NCBI GenBank assembly: GCA_015680905.1 | Contig: CM027382.1 | Coordinates: 2,604,001-2,668,000, forward strand | Length of the DNA: 64,000 nucleotides | From: Coptis chinensis | Taxonomy: Eukaryota; Streptophyta; Magnoliopsida; Ranunculales; Ranunculaceae | Direction: 5' to 3' | Part shown: positions 26,507-36,905 of the stretch, piece after piece | Layout: each line of letters begins with the position of its first letter | Position numbering within the stretch: position 1 is the stretch's first letter | Notes under the pieces: generated by a model | Databases searched by the model: none | What the model was told of the DNA's origin: nothing | The model's input: only the letters and a program-made list of their open reading frames with translations | Program-made: the position numbers and the translations under genes

Positions 26507-26641
26507 ATTCGAAGGTGTGATCCAACATCTAGGAATGGAAAATCCAGCTCCTGCTGTGAGCCTTTCTGAAGAAGAACTACGTACAAATGGAAGGGTTAAA
26601 ATAGAAAAATTGAAAGAAATGGGAAGAGACGGGTCTTACAT
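26507..26641 (+). pseudogene. Captured exon-like island (GVIQHLGMENPAPAVSLSEE) in Z
   Basis: After the acceptor-like TTACCTTTCAG the frame stays open for about 45 residues, including GMENPAPAVSLSEEELRTNG and then a KIEKLKEMGRDGSYM segment, up to ATG|GTAAAA. The acidic and lysine-rich composition with bordering splice-like sites looks like a host coding exon. I do not recognise the family. Confidence 0.4.
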
Positions 26642-28870
26642 GGTAAAACTTTATTTGGACATTTTGTATAATTTATCAATTGGTTGACCTTACTATCATA
26701 AAACAAGGGAAAATGTAAGAGGAAAGTTGTTTATAAAAAATGTGTCCCGACTGCAGAGTTGAAGTGAAAGACGACAATAAGTGAACTTCGAAGGCACATG
26801 GGGGTGTTGGTTGAAATGTAGAAACCAAATAATGATTGAAACAGAGGTGAAGAGACATTGGATTTCGTGTGTTTATAGTATGTTTTTTCTTTCAAGAGAT
26901 TTGCATGGTAGTAATAGTGTTAGTAGTTATCTTCGCTTATGTGATTTTACTAAGCAAAGCAACTGCATTATTGCTCTTATGGTGATTTCCATGGAATTGC
27001 TCTTATGGTGATTTCCATAGAAATGGCATGCTTCCCTATTTTCTTTTTCATTTTCAAAATTATGTTTTTGTAAATTGTGTTTGAGATTCAAAACTTGATT
27101 ATATATGAACTTTTAAGTTGAATAGGGATAACAAAAGGAATCGAATATTGGAAGGAGAGTATTGCAGGAATAGGTGTTTCCATGCCTTGCTGAGATAAAC
27201 AAGGCATGTTTACTTTTTCATGGGGTTTTGTCTTTGTAGACTGTGAGTTTTTTTTTTTTTAAAAAAAAAAGAAAAAAATGATTATTTGGGGTTTTGTATG
27301 TGTGTTATGTAGGGTGGTAGGGTAGTAGTCATTAAAAGGAGGTATTGTTACCTAAATACCGAAGAGTACTTGGTTTTAGAAAGCTGATAGACATATGCTT
27401 AGTGTACTGAAGGTCCTGTATTCATTTCCCAAGAATTTAGAAATCAATTGAAGTGGAAATAATGGTATATACATGTCCACTAAGGATGTCATTGTTAAGA
27501 AAAAGTTAGGGAAAAAACCAATGTAAACTTCATATACATTTCCTATGCTAGCTTTCAAATGATATTGGGTTGTAAATTGGAATTTGTTGAGAATTTGGAC
27601 TGATAAAGAAAACCCGGATTAGGTTGAGATTTTATTAGAGAGGAGACAAGTGTTTAGTGAGTATGAAACACCTTTAATTGACGAGTCGAGCGTATTAAAA
27701 CCACAATAATGGTGGTGTTCCATTTTTGACTTTCTGACTCTTGGGCTAATAAACAACTTATTACTCCCAAGGCTTCATGTTATAATTTTATTCTGTGACT
27801 CTTATAAGTGCAACCCATGTTTAATAAATTTCTTTGTAATGTACGTTTATGGTGTATGTATTTCGTGAGAGTAGGTATTTTAAACTAGGAGCTGTATTTT
27901 CTGCTTTGTTTTTCCATTATTAATTAACTTGAGTATAAAGCTTTGTACTATAACGGTGCAACTATGTGTTTAACAAAGAAAGGGAGGTAGCTTACTGTTT
28001 TCGCCACGTCCTCTATGTAAGTAAATTAGTAAACTGGTCATCTTTCCAAATGCTCATTGGCTCTTGCACATGGTAATTGATGGCTTTATTTAATGATTTC
28101 CTCCTTGAACTTTGGGGATGTGAAGAGGACTCCCAATAAGCATATTGGTTACTTGCCCAATATTTCTGTGAGTGAGCGAGCTTTCCTGGTGGGCAAAGTA
28201 TGTTACCTAATTCAGTTGGTTTCTAAACATTTTTAGGTGGGCTGAGTAGGCAGAGCAGATCAACTTCATGGTTTTGTCGGCAGAAGGCCATCCAAGAGTG
28301 TTTAAAGGGAATGAACTTGCTATAATGGAAATCAAAATGCAGATCCCTACCATAGAGGTTTTTAATACCATAACTCTTCTTTATCATAAGAGAGAAGGAA
28401 ACCGCAACTGCTCATCTAAATATTTTGCTAAACTGTTTATCTTTCCTATTTAGCTCTTTTGAGCTTTACATCGAATTTATACGAATTTAATCAGGAAATG
28501 TTTCCATTAATTATATGTTTCCATATACTCATACTCATACAGTAACCAAAGGCAGAGATGTGAGGCAACTTAACCTTGCATGGGCATGGGCTTCTAAACA
28601 CTTTTTAATATAACTTTCAAATAAATGTCGCACTCTTGCTTGCCCCTCTAAAGTCTCAGCTCCTCATCTCCTCAACTCCAACTCTAATCTTTACTCTCTT
28701 CATAATTGTTATCATGTAATCTCTCTCTCTTCTATCATGCTCTCTAATTTTCTGTATGTTTCTTTCGACAATTTTCTAGGGCTTTATTTTTGGAAGGAGA
28801 TTCGGAGCAGAGGATGATTTCCAGTAAACTTGGGATACACATGTAATGACTGAGAAATTGTCAACTGGTG

Positions 28871-28972
28871 ATGGATTCAGATGATTTCCCGGATTACACC
28901 CCTTTCCTCCCTCAGAACCCCTCACTAATTGACACGAGGAATTCACTTCATCCACCACCACAACAGCACTGA
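28871..28972 (+). pseudogene. Captured first exon, second copy (MDSDDFPDYTPFLPQNPS)
   Basis: A 33-codon frame begins MDSDDFPDYTPFLPQNPS and ends in a stop after a proline/glutamine-rich tail. A pyrimidine-rich leader (TCTCTCTCTTC near 28720) precedes it. Its first 15 codons match the exon at 24113. It may be a small open frame or an exon that reads into former intron sequence; I cannot tell which. Confidence 0.35.
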
Positions 28973-30077
28973 GTATCCTTATTCCCTCAAATTTTTATGC
29001 TACTTATTTTTCTGATTTAATTTGCTGGGAAATTTGTGGCACTTTATGCTCGGCTTCTTATCTCCAATTTGCAGGTGAAGGTAGATGTCTCTTGTTTGGT
29101 TTCATGCACCATTACACTAATAATTTTGTGGACTACTCAATCTATACTTTAAAGCTCGTTTAAGGTGATATTTTTATTAGAACTGTTGTCGGCAACGACA
29201 ACAACTGAAAAGGTTGCCTCGTCAAGAAACTTATGCTTGCTCATGTTTCTCATTACGTGGAATGCGGATTTGTTTTATAATATAGGATTTAATTTCAGTT
29301 TTGGTTATAAGATTGCTTTGCAGATCTTTCATAATTTTGTAGTTTGTACTTTGTACTAATCAATTTGTGGTTATTGGTGTCTTATCACTCAAAAGGTTGC
29401 TTCTAAATGGACTGGTAGTTTAGGTACAAATGACTTTTTTGAAATCTTTATGTTTTTTGTTCTCAGGAAAGGGTTATCTCATTTTAACACAAGCAAGGGT
29501 ATGATTTTCTCTGTAATACGTATTCTAAATCAGTTACTTTGTCTTTCATTGTGCAGAAGCACTTATCAAATGGAAAATCTCCTTTCAAATAGACACTAAC
29601 ATAGTTTACCATCAACTTCAGTTTCTTTTAAATTTGCTTACCCATTTTAATTACATACTCAATTCAAAAATTTGTTCGAACAACTTATTTTACTTGGTTC
29701 AACAAATCTTAATTTTATTTTTCCTTTCATAATTTGAAAAGCCAGATTATACTTTAATTGAATTTTTTTATTGCGATAGTCAGATGTAATTTCTCATAGG
29801 GTCAATCCCTTATTTAAACGGTCAATTGGTATTGTTTGTTTAATCTATCATTGCTAACATTTGTAAGGTATCCTCAGTCCTTTAAACTAATGGCTTAACA
29901 ACCAATTGAGACTATTTTTTTTTTTTTTCAAGCATCTAAGATATTGTTGTTATCGTGATAGTCCGTGATGAGAAAATACCCCAAACATTTTATGTCTCAC
30001 GAGTAAGAAAATGAAGCAAAGTCCTTTGCCGATTGATATTAACTTAATTATTTATTTTTTGGGTTTACTTTTTGCAG

Positions 30078-30174
30078 GTTCAAAAAGGGAGTTAAATCGC
30101 GTGGTCAAGCTATTGAAACACAGAGGGACATAGAGGGTTCCGAATGGTGGATCATGGGAATGTACAAATGGTAG
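30078..30174 (+). pseudogene. Captured exon-like island (GVKSRGQAIETQRDIEGSEW) in Z
   Basis: The acceptor-like TTTACTTTTTGCAG precedes a frame reading FKKGVKSRGQAIETQRDIEG and then SEWWIMGMYKW before a stop. Composition is protein-like and unlike the surrounding AT-rich DNA. No family is recognised. Confidence 0.35.
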
Positions 30175-31330
30175 TACTTTGTTTTCCTTATTAGTGGTAC
30201 TAAGCATAGACAAGTATTCAAAAAATTTACGCAACTTTAGATGTAAATTCTTTGATAGGTCGTTTAAAGGTATAATTTAACAAATGAACATGTGAACAAT
30301 ACACGGCGGTTTTCTAGCCACGCGTTTTCACAGAGAAGCTAACAAGGTGGTTGATACCTTAGCAGTTAGCATCTACTTGCTTTGGAGTTGGGACAAACCG
30401 ATGGTGTTTGCATATCCTTTTCTCGGATAAAATTGCAACTCAATTTAGAAATGATACTCAAGACATGATATTTTATAAAACAAACTTATTCATTGTATTT
30501 TCTTTATAGTAGGGATTTTCATTTCACCACAGCGGCTTTGAGTTTTGCCAAAAGTAAAAGAAAAAAAGAAAAAGTATTGATTGTATGGCAAACATCAAGT
30601 GTTAAAGGTCTTTCTTCATTCCTTTTCCAGTGGTGTAAATTGATTGAATGGAATGAAATATCTTTTCTTTAGCAGAAGAATATGTAAACCAAAGTTCTCA
30701 ATTTGAAACTCTACCAGTGTTGAAAAATAGGTGGTATGAAAAAGTGTGTTCAAACTTAGTCACTGCCTATATATAGCTTCATGGGTGCTACAATTGAGGG
30801 GGAGGGAGATAGAAAGACATTGCAAGTAGGAATATTACACTTTTACATAGATACCATGAAACATCTTTTGTTGCCTGCTTTTCTGAATGACAACTTATTG
30901 TTACAACCTTAGGCTAAATTTGTATAAAAGTTATATACTCATAATGACTATGTACTCGCCTAATTGTTTTAAGGGAGTGGAATCTTGGATGTAGCCTCAT
31001 TCTTACATCTTTGGAATAGATTTGTTACATTGATCAAGAATAACCTATGTTCTTTCTACTAATTTTAGTTTAATATAATTGATAATAGCACTTTCTAATA
31101 ATTGTGTGTGTAAATGTGTACAAATGATTGGAATTGGTGGTATTAATATTATATTTCACAGTTCTTATTATAGAAACAAATTTGTCTACACCGGTTCTTC
31201 TTTTTTCAGACTTTAGCCCCCAAACAAATTATAAAACAATATCTAAAAATTATAGAAAGTATTTCAGCTGGGAGGTGATTCTAATATACGGATGAGGTAT
31301 ATATAGTGTAGAGAAAATTGGTAATATCAT

Positions 31331-31358
31331 CCGTGTCTTCGACACGGGCAATACCTAG
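31331..31358 (+). other. Helitron 3' terminus of Z
   Basis: A perfect 7-bp stem with TTC loop, 11 bases, then CTAG at 31355-31358. T follows at 31359, as expected at a Helitron A|T target. This is the only one of the three plus-strand 3' ends that meets ordinary flanking DNA. Confidence 0.85.
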
Positions 31359-31598
31359 TAAATAAATATATAATGCCGAATTAACAAGAAAACCTTAACA
31401 TAGAAGGCTAGCTAGTTATCTGTTGATATAAGTTTTAATCATCGAACTTATCCGCTAAAACAAGTCCTATTAGAAACTGGCATTTCCTGAGTTTGCAATT
31501 ATATAAGGAGAACAACGACCTCTTAAATTTCTCATGTAACAAAGAGAAGTCTATATAATGTAAATAAGATAAAAAAGAGTTGAATTGGAAGAAAGAAA

Positions 31599-32182
31599 AT
31601 GGCTATAAATTCAAAGTTACGTATGTTTTTCCTCTTTGTTCTTCTTGCTACACTTGCCTCTAAAATTGAAGGCAATCCTACTTGCAAGCCAAGTGGCAAA
31701 GTAATTAAGAGGAAGAAAACCACCAAGAAATGATGAGTGCAACGGGGAAAATGACGTATGTTGTGTAGAAGGTAGACTTTACCCTGTCTTCAAGTGTTCA
31801 CCACCTGTAACTGGCAAAACCAAAGCAGTTTTAACCTTAAACAGCTTTGAAGCAGGTGGTTATGGCGGTCGTCCATCAAAATGTGATAATAAGTATCATT
31901 CAGATGATAAACCAGTTGTTGCCCTATCAACTGGGTGGTATAATAACGGATCAAGGTGCCATAAATGGATAAATATCCACACAACTATCGGAAGGACAGT
32001 TAAGGCTATGGTGGTTGATGAATGTGATGCTGATCATGATTACCAACCTCCTTGTCCTAATAATATTGTTGATGCTTCACTTGCAGTATGGAAAGCCTTG
32101 CGTGTGCCAAAGGCTGACTGTGGGTTATTTGGATATAACTTGGTCTGAAGCTCAACCGATATCAGATCAATCTATCATCTAA
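31599..32182 (+). pseudogene. Kiwellin / ripening-related (grip22-like) secreted protein, frameshifted
   Basis: The frame opens with a clear signal peptide (MAINSKLRMFFLFVLLATLA, then SKIEG) and the CKPSGK motif that starts mature kiwellins, but stops after 44 codons at 31731-31733. The next frame, from 31732, continues the family sequence: [88 protein letters not shown] and [14 protein letters not shown]. Near 32120 it must shift again to reach the usual ending [10 protein letters not shown]; without that shift it stops at 32148. So two single-base shifts break an otherwise well-kept gene, and the cysteine pattern is preserved. Kiwellins are apoplastic defence proteins of about 190-200 residues in a double-psi beta-barrel fold. 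The good preservation means a recent loss or sequence error is possible. Confidence 0.85.
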
Positions 32183-32269
32183 TAAGGCAGAAATAATTGT
32201 AGCCAAAAAAAAAAAAAATGGCACATGCAATGTGAAATAGTGAACTTGATCATCTGGTATTTTTATGAA

Positions 32270-32440
32270 TAAGGCCAATGCAATCAAGTGAGCGGAGCGA
32301 ACTTTCTGGGCAGAGGGGTTACGCCGACAAAAATAAAAATGTGTTTGGTTGGTTTTGTGTGTCTCCTTTCCCTCTCCACGCACTCTCAATCTCCACTCTT
32401 TCCTCTCCCTCTCCTTCTCCGCTCACACCCCCACTGCTTA
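32270..32440 (-). mobile_element. Fragment related to the short Helitron at 58988
   Basis: Read on the minus strand, ACTAAGCAGTGG, GTGAGCGGAGAAGGAGAGGG, a C/T-rich middle and GCTCACTTGAT follow the order seen at 59010-59165 (GTTAGCAGTGG, GTGAGCGGAG, GAGGGAGAGG, GCTCACTTGAT). It begins exactly where the JMJ25-like frame ends, at about 32441, so it probably truncates that pseudogene. Neither Helitron terminus is intact here. Confidence 0.4.
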
Positions 32441-33718
32441 GTATCAGTTTCTCAGCACTCTTAAGCAAGTTACTTGTCCAATTAGCCTTAAGGCTGCGTC
32501 TCAATTCAAGAATCTTGGAACCACAACCACCACACTCTATTGGAGGACAAGGAATGGAACAGTCGATGCTTGTTCTCCAGTAAGAAAACTGACCAACCAC
32601 ATCTGTTAATGAACCTTCTGTTGATTGAGCTCCCTCCCCGCCAGATCTTTTTCTTGAGGCCCATCCGTATCTTGACTATGAGACTATATGCATGTTCAAC
32701 ATACTGCCTCTGAGAAGAATACACTTCATTACCCCAGGCTGGTGGCCTTCCCTTAGTTCCAGACAGCATGTGAGACAGAGATCATATGAACAATCAGGAT
32801 TGGGCAGCTTCTTTGGAATTTGAAAATGGATGTATTGCAATTGTCGCTGTTGAAGAAGGCAATGCGATGGGAATAAGTCACATACGCCATTCAAATGAGG
32901 AACATAAAACGCATTAGTTGTCCAATGAGTATTAGGTTATATAGATTTCCTTCCCACCCGGTTTCTTGTATTGATATTCTGTCTAATAAAATGAATCTGC
33001 ATATCATAAGAAATGGCAAACCTTATGTTTTCTCTATTCCTTTTTTGGCAAGTGAACAACAAAAACACATGTATACAGGACTTACTACTGATCAAACCAC
33101 AAAAATAGATCTAATCTATTTCCAACTAAGATGACTCAGAGTTATATCACCATACAACTAAGAACTTGTCACGCAAGAAAAATGAATCTCATCTAGCTTT
33201 AACAAGACCCTGATCCACTTGACATGTAAAATGACATGACACAACCCCCCTCCCCGGCGCGTGCACACACAACCAGCACCACCACAAACAAATCGAAAAA
33301 ACAAAAAGCAAAGATAAAAATAAAAATCAATTTCAGATGCAAGTAACTACAATATTTGGAAATAAAAAAAAAAACTACAAAAGAAAGAAAGAAGAAGACA
33401 GTACAAACATGAGGGTATTAGAGCATACCAATACTGACGTTCATCCTCATCAAGTTTAATCCTTCTGATGTTCACTTCCGCACACTCAAGCCCTAAAAGG
33501 TAAAGACATAGCTATTTGAAACAGAAGTAGAAAATAGAGAAAGCACCAATTTCAAATGTAATTGCCACATTTGATTAAATTACCCTGTGATTCGGCTTCC
33601 ATTTCTATCTCGGAATCCTGCTCCAAACAACTTGTCGGCCAGAGGAGAGGCAAAGCTCCGTGTACCAAGTAGAGGAGCCGCTGAAGTTTGAAATTTGGAT
33701 TGGGTTCCTCACATCTGG
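32441..33718 (-). pseudogene. JMJ25/IBM1-type JmjC histone demethylase, N-terminal fragment
   Basis: Three exons read on the minus strand. Exon 33718-33584 gives NPNFKLQRLLYLVHGALPLL and an EIEMEAESQG end before GTAATT. Exon 33492-33429 gives EVNIRRIKLDEDERQY before GTATGC. The exon from 32846, after TTCAACAG, gives DNCNTSIFKFQRSC, then in a shifted frame NPDCSYDLCLTCCLELREGH, EVYSSQRQYVEHAYS and later DCSIPCPPIECGGCG. The splice joins a split codon to make YCDNC, the start of the RING-like zinc finger of plant KDM3/JMJ25 H3K9 demethylases. The GGCG motif and NWTSNLLKSAEKL follow family order. The catalytic JmjC domain is absent; sequence ends at about 32441, where a Helitron-related fragment begins. 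There is at least one frameshift inside the zinc finger and more before the DCSIPCPP block, so it is a truncated, dead copy. Retained introns show DNA-level duplication or capture, not retroposition. Confidence 0.8.
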
Positions 33719-34921
33719 ACTGTACACAAATAGTACGTTAGTATTCTCCAAAAAGTATTACCAGAAATTAAAAAGTAACAGAAGCAAAAAAGCAAAAGTC
33801 CACACCACCACTATATTCGCTTGCAAGCAAGCCTTGCAAATTATAATTTCCACAGCACACAGGACATGCATTCTCAATTTGCTCCTTCGTTTTTTCAGGG
33901 TACCTGTTATACTCCATACAGAAACCAAAATTTTCAAATAAGCTCATTATATAATTCTACACAAAATTATCATTTAGCCATAAAAATCAGAAAAAAGTAT
34001 ATGCACTTTTGAACTGTGCAAATTCGCATTTTGAGCCACTAAAAAAAACCAAAAAAAATGGCATTTTGAAACTCTTGGTCTTCTAAGTCCTAACAAATTA
34101 CATTTATGGAGTTACAACTGTAAAGAGTAGCGTGAACACATTTTTCATCAATGCATCAAAACAACACATTACGCAGTTATGAAACTTACAAATTAGTGAA
34201 ATTACTCTAGATTGAAAATAGATTTCTAGTTAATAGATGTCAGTAATTATTTAAAGTTCAAATTAGCAGTTCTTGGTGCAAGGATGGCAGTAACGTTTTG
34301 TGCAATTGGAACACAAAAGACAACAGCACGCTCCTGAACTTTTGAAGTTGTACCAAGGTCAGTTTCGATCTATATAATTAGCATTCCCTCTTTTTGTGGT
34401 TTAATGTTGAGGGACATCAGATTCGAGTTTCAGAAAGTCAACGTCATTGAGGAGTGTTGGGCGTGAATTGAGCTTAAAACGCCAACACTATGCTTTGTTT
34501 GTCAATTATGTACTTTGTTTTATGAGCACAAGAAGCACACATTTCTTTTATTTATTTAATTTGCTTGCAGTTTTATTTTCGTTAATTAATTTTATTGTAG
34601 AATTACTAGTTCTCATAGTTGTGGTTTATTGTTTGGCGAATATGAGTGTCCTTTTAACATGGAAAATGGTTTGATCACAGTGAATATCCTGGATTCGATA
34701 GTGCTTGTATTATTTGTTGTAATGTTATCTCGTATCTAATTGTACCGTAAGTCCATAACACCGTTAAGAATTGATTTTAAGCGCGGTGATAACCAGGTCA
34801 AGTGAGGCAGACAAATGCTACCAAGCATTCAGAGAAGACGCTCCTTACACTAGCTTTCTATCTATCTTTAGACATAAATCTGGATAACCTTTTTCCAATT
34901 TTTCCTAATGAGTGTATCATA
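33719..34921. other. No gene recognised
   Basis: AT-rich DNA with short open frames only. I see no domain, terminal repeat or tandem repeat that I can support. Confidence 0.5.
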
Positions 34922-35395
34922 ATTAGGTTTGATGCTGCCTTTACAGAGAAACTGGATGGGCTGGAGCGGAGCAGGAAGCATTGCCTGGAACAGTGAAGGA
35001 GACATAGTAGGAGCAGCACTCTGGAGGTTCAAGGCAAGCAAAGCTATGGAAGCCGAGATACAAGTACCAGAGGTGGCAGTAAAGATAGGTGAACATTTAC
35101 AAGGTAGAGAGTTTGCATTTGAAAGAGATTTTTTGGAGGTTATCAAGGCAATCAATGAGCCTGAATGTAATTGGACTATGATAGCTCTTAGGAGCTCTAT
35201 TATATCTCGATGTATGAGTTTTAGTTTCAGTAGATATAGATGGGCAAGCACTCCAAGCAGACATTTTAATGGGAATGCCCACTCTCTAGCAAGCTGGATG
35301 TGTCATCAGCAGGGCAGAGGGGATCTTCCAAATTGTATGTCAGATCCAAACTTGGTGCCTGTGGTTCTTGATATATTTTCTTTCCAAAAAAAATA
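34922..35395 (+). pseudogene. L1-type LINE tail: RNase H domain remnant
   Basis: The segment reads FDAAFTEK, then in a shifted frame GWSGAGSIAWNSEGDIVGAA, RFKASKAMEAEIQ, ERDFLEVIKAINEPECNW and an ending VPVVLDIFSFQKK, then a stop beside an A-run (35386-35393). The order matches the RNase H-like (RVT_3) domain at the C-terminus of plant L1 LINE polyproteins: FDAAF, GAG...D/N-S-G, E.D.LEVIKAIN, then N.AHSLASW (here NGNAHSLASW). The reverse transcriptase part is missing, so this is a 5'-truncated LINE insertion or a derived RNase H-like gene remnant. One frameshift lies near 34955. I could not find a target duplication. Confidence 0.7.
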
Positions 35396-35567
35396 GTACT
35401 AACTGAAATATCCCGATATATAAAACAGAAAAAAGGAAAGGGGACAAAACTAAAAAGGACAAAATTCGGAAATAATGAACCAAAAAACCCACCCGCATTT
35501 CAAAAACACTCTCAAGGACAATAGTTGACTTTTGTCCGAAAAAAAGACAATAAGCATTCCCAGATGG

Positions 35568-35920
35568 TATGCGGTTGTCGGTGCATACCACCTAAATATG
35601 CTACCTTTAGTATGCACAAACATTAATGCATATCAAACATCACAAAGAAAATGTTATGCACAAGTGTCATTGCATACTACCTCTTGGAATCACGAGGTAT
35701 GCACAAACGCGTCGGGCCAAGATACCAAACATCAAAAGAAAAGAAAATGGTATGCACAAGTGTCAGTGCATACTATTTCTTGGTATGCGAGATATGCATA
35801 TACATCAGTGCATACCAAACATCACAAAAAAAATGGTATGCACAAGTGTCAGTGCATACTACTTCTTGGTATGCGAGGTATGCACAGACATCAGTGCATA
35901 CCAAACATCGCACATGAATT
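35568..35920 (+). repeat. Minisatellite of 86-96 bp units built on GTATGCAC...GTGCATAC
   Basis: Units start at TATGCACAAG at 35655, 35751 and 35837 (96 and 86 bases apart), with a partial unit before. Each contains GTATGCACAAGTGTCAGTG, then CATAC, whose ends are inverted copies of each other, followed by CTTGGTATGCGAG and CAAACATCACAAA. Open frames run through in all phases because the unit is stop-poor; they are not genes. Confidence 0.8.
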
Positions 35921-36639
35921 TGATTGTGGAAATGTATGTTGGCCGAATGGATGAAATTGTTAGTTGCAACTTTCAAGTGCCACTGATGTATGTTTTTGTT
36001 GGATAATGAATTTAAGTTGAAAACAAGTACTTTTTTAATGAATGTTACAATCTTTGGTTTACATTATATATTTTTCTTTTAATGAATTTAATTCATGCAA
36101 TTGAATATAGTATAAGTATTAATTGTGCATTAACCAAGTTTACATGTTGTGGTTTTGTACAAAACAAACAAACAAAAATCTCTAGTGCATACCATGTCGA
36201 TTGTAGGATACATTGTTTTCAATTAACGGTAATGTTTCAACCACACTACTTGTCTCTCCTTATGGATTTGCTTCAATGCGGCTTGAGATGGTTGTGTGTA
36301 TGTATTGTGGTAGTGACAATTAGTTTTTGTTGATGAACTACCACCACCAAAGGCAAAAGCTGTCAGATTGCACACCAAAAAGAGGGTATGCACCAAAGTC
36401 CGTGCATACCCCTTCAAGTCTGACCGAAAACTACGCGATACCCTCTCACATACAAAAATAATGTGGGTGACGGGAGATGAAATCCCGGGATAGATAAGTA
36501 AACAAAAAATAGAACCAACAAACTAAAATAAACTTTTATTGAATTAAATGAGAATATCGATAGAGAATCATGTATGTTTACTTGAATGTATGTGCAACTT
36601 CCTCTATGTTTTCGACATTGGAAAAAAATAATTGCAACA

Positions 36640-36846
36640 TCGAATGCCCCACTCCTTTCCCCTCATTCCACTTTGCCCCTCATTTTTTGGTCCGCATTCT
36701 TTTTCCCCGGTGCAAGTCTTGCGATTGTGGTGGTCCGTCGAATGACATTTTCGGCACTTATGACGCTTTGTTGCGATTGCACCCATATTCTCAATTCTCT
36801 TTAAAACATGGTCTACCGGGACCCCTCTTGACATTTGGTGGTAGCA
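36640..36846 (-). pseudogene. MULE (Mutator-like) transposase C-terminal remnant
   Basis: On the minus strand, after an acceptor-like GATTTTGCAG, one frame reads AVLPPNVKRGPGRP, the proline/GRP motif that precedes the terminal zinc knuckle of plant MuDR-type transposases. A neighbouring frame then reads KRHKCRKCHSTDHHNRKTC, a CX2CX4HX4C zinc knuckle. A frameshift separates the two. The catalytic DDE region and SWIM finger are not recognisable in the window. The GTATGCAC/GTGCATAC motifs on both sides may be its subterminal repeats. Plant FAR1-like domesticated genes share this tail, but the decay argues for a dead transposon. Confidence 0.65.
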
Positions 36847-36905
36847 CTGCAAAATCAACCAACCACATCATTAAAAAATGTGGTATGCGCGGTTGTTAGT
36901 GCATA

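Larger units (their letters stand above)
23507..31358 (+). mobile_element. Non-autonomous Helitron Z with captured gene pieces
   Basis: The 5' end is TCTATTATAATAAAACACAA at 23507. The 3' end is a clean 7-bp stem CCGTGTC-TTC-GACACGG (31331-31347), then GCAATACCTAG ending at 31358, followed by host T. Length is 7852 bp. The first 2164 bases have an inverted copy at 1-2166. The inside is AT-rich with several exon-like islands bounded by plausible splice sites (24113, 25617, 26507, 28871, 29557, 30078) but no long frame and no Rep/helicase. The 3' half seems to hold a second, diverged copy of part of the same captured gene. Whether any of it is transcribed is not known. Confidence 0.8.

Noticed and set aside
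35532-36006. Three overlapping frames of 88-140 codons
   Set aside because: They run through the 86-96-bp minisatellite in all phases; the repeat unit simply lacks stops.
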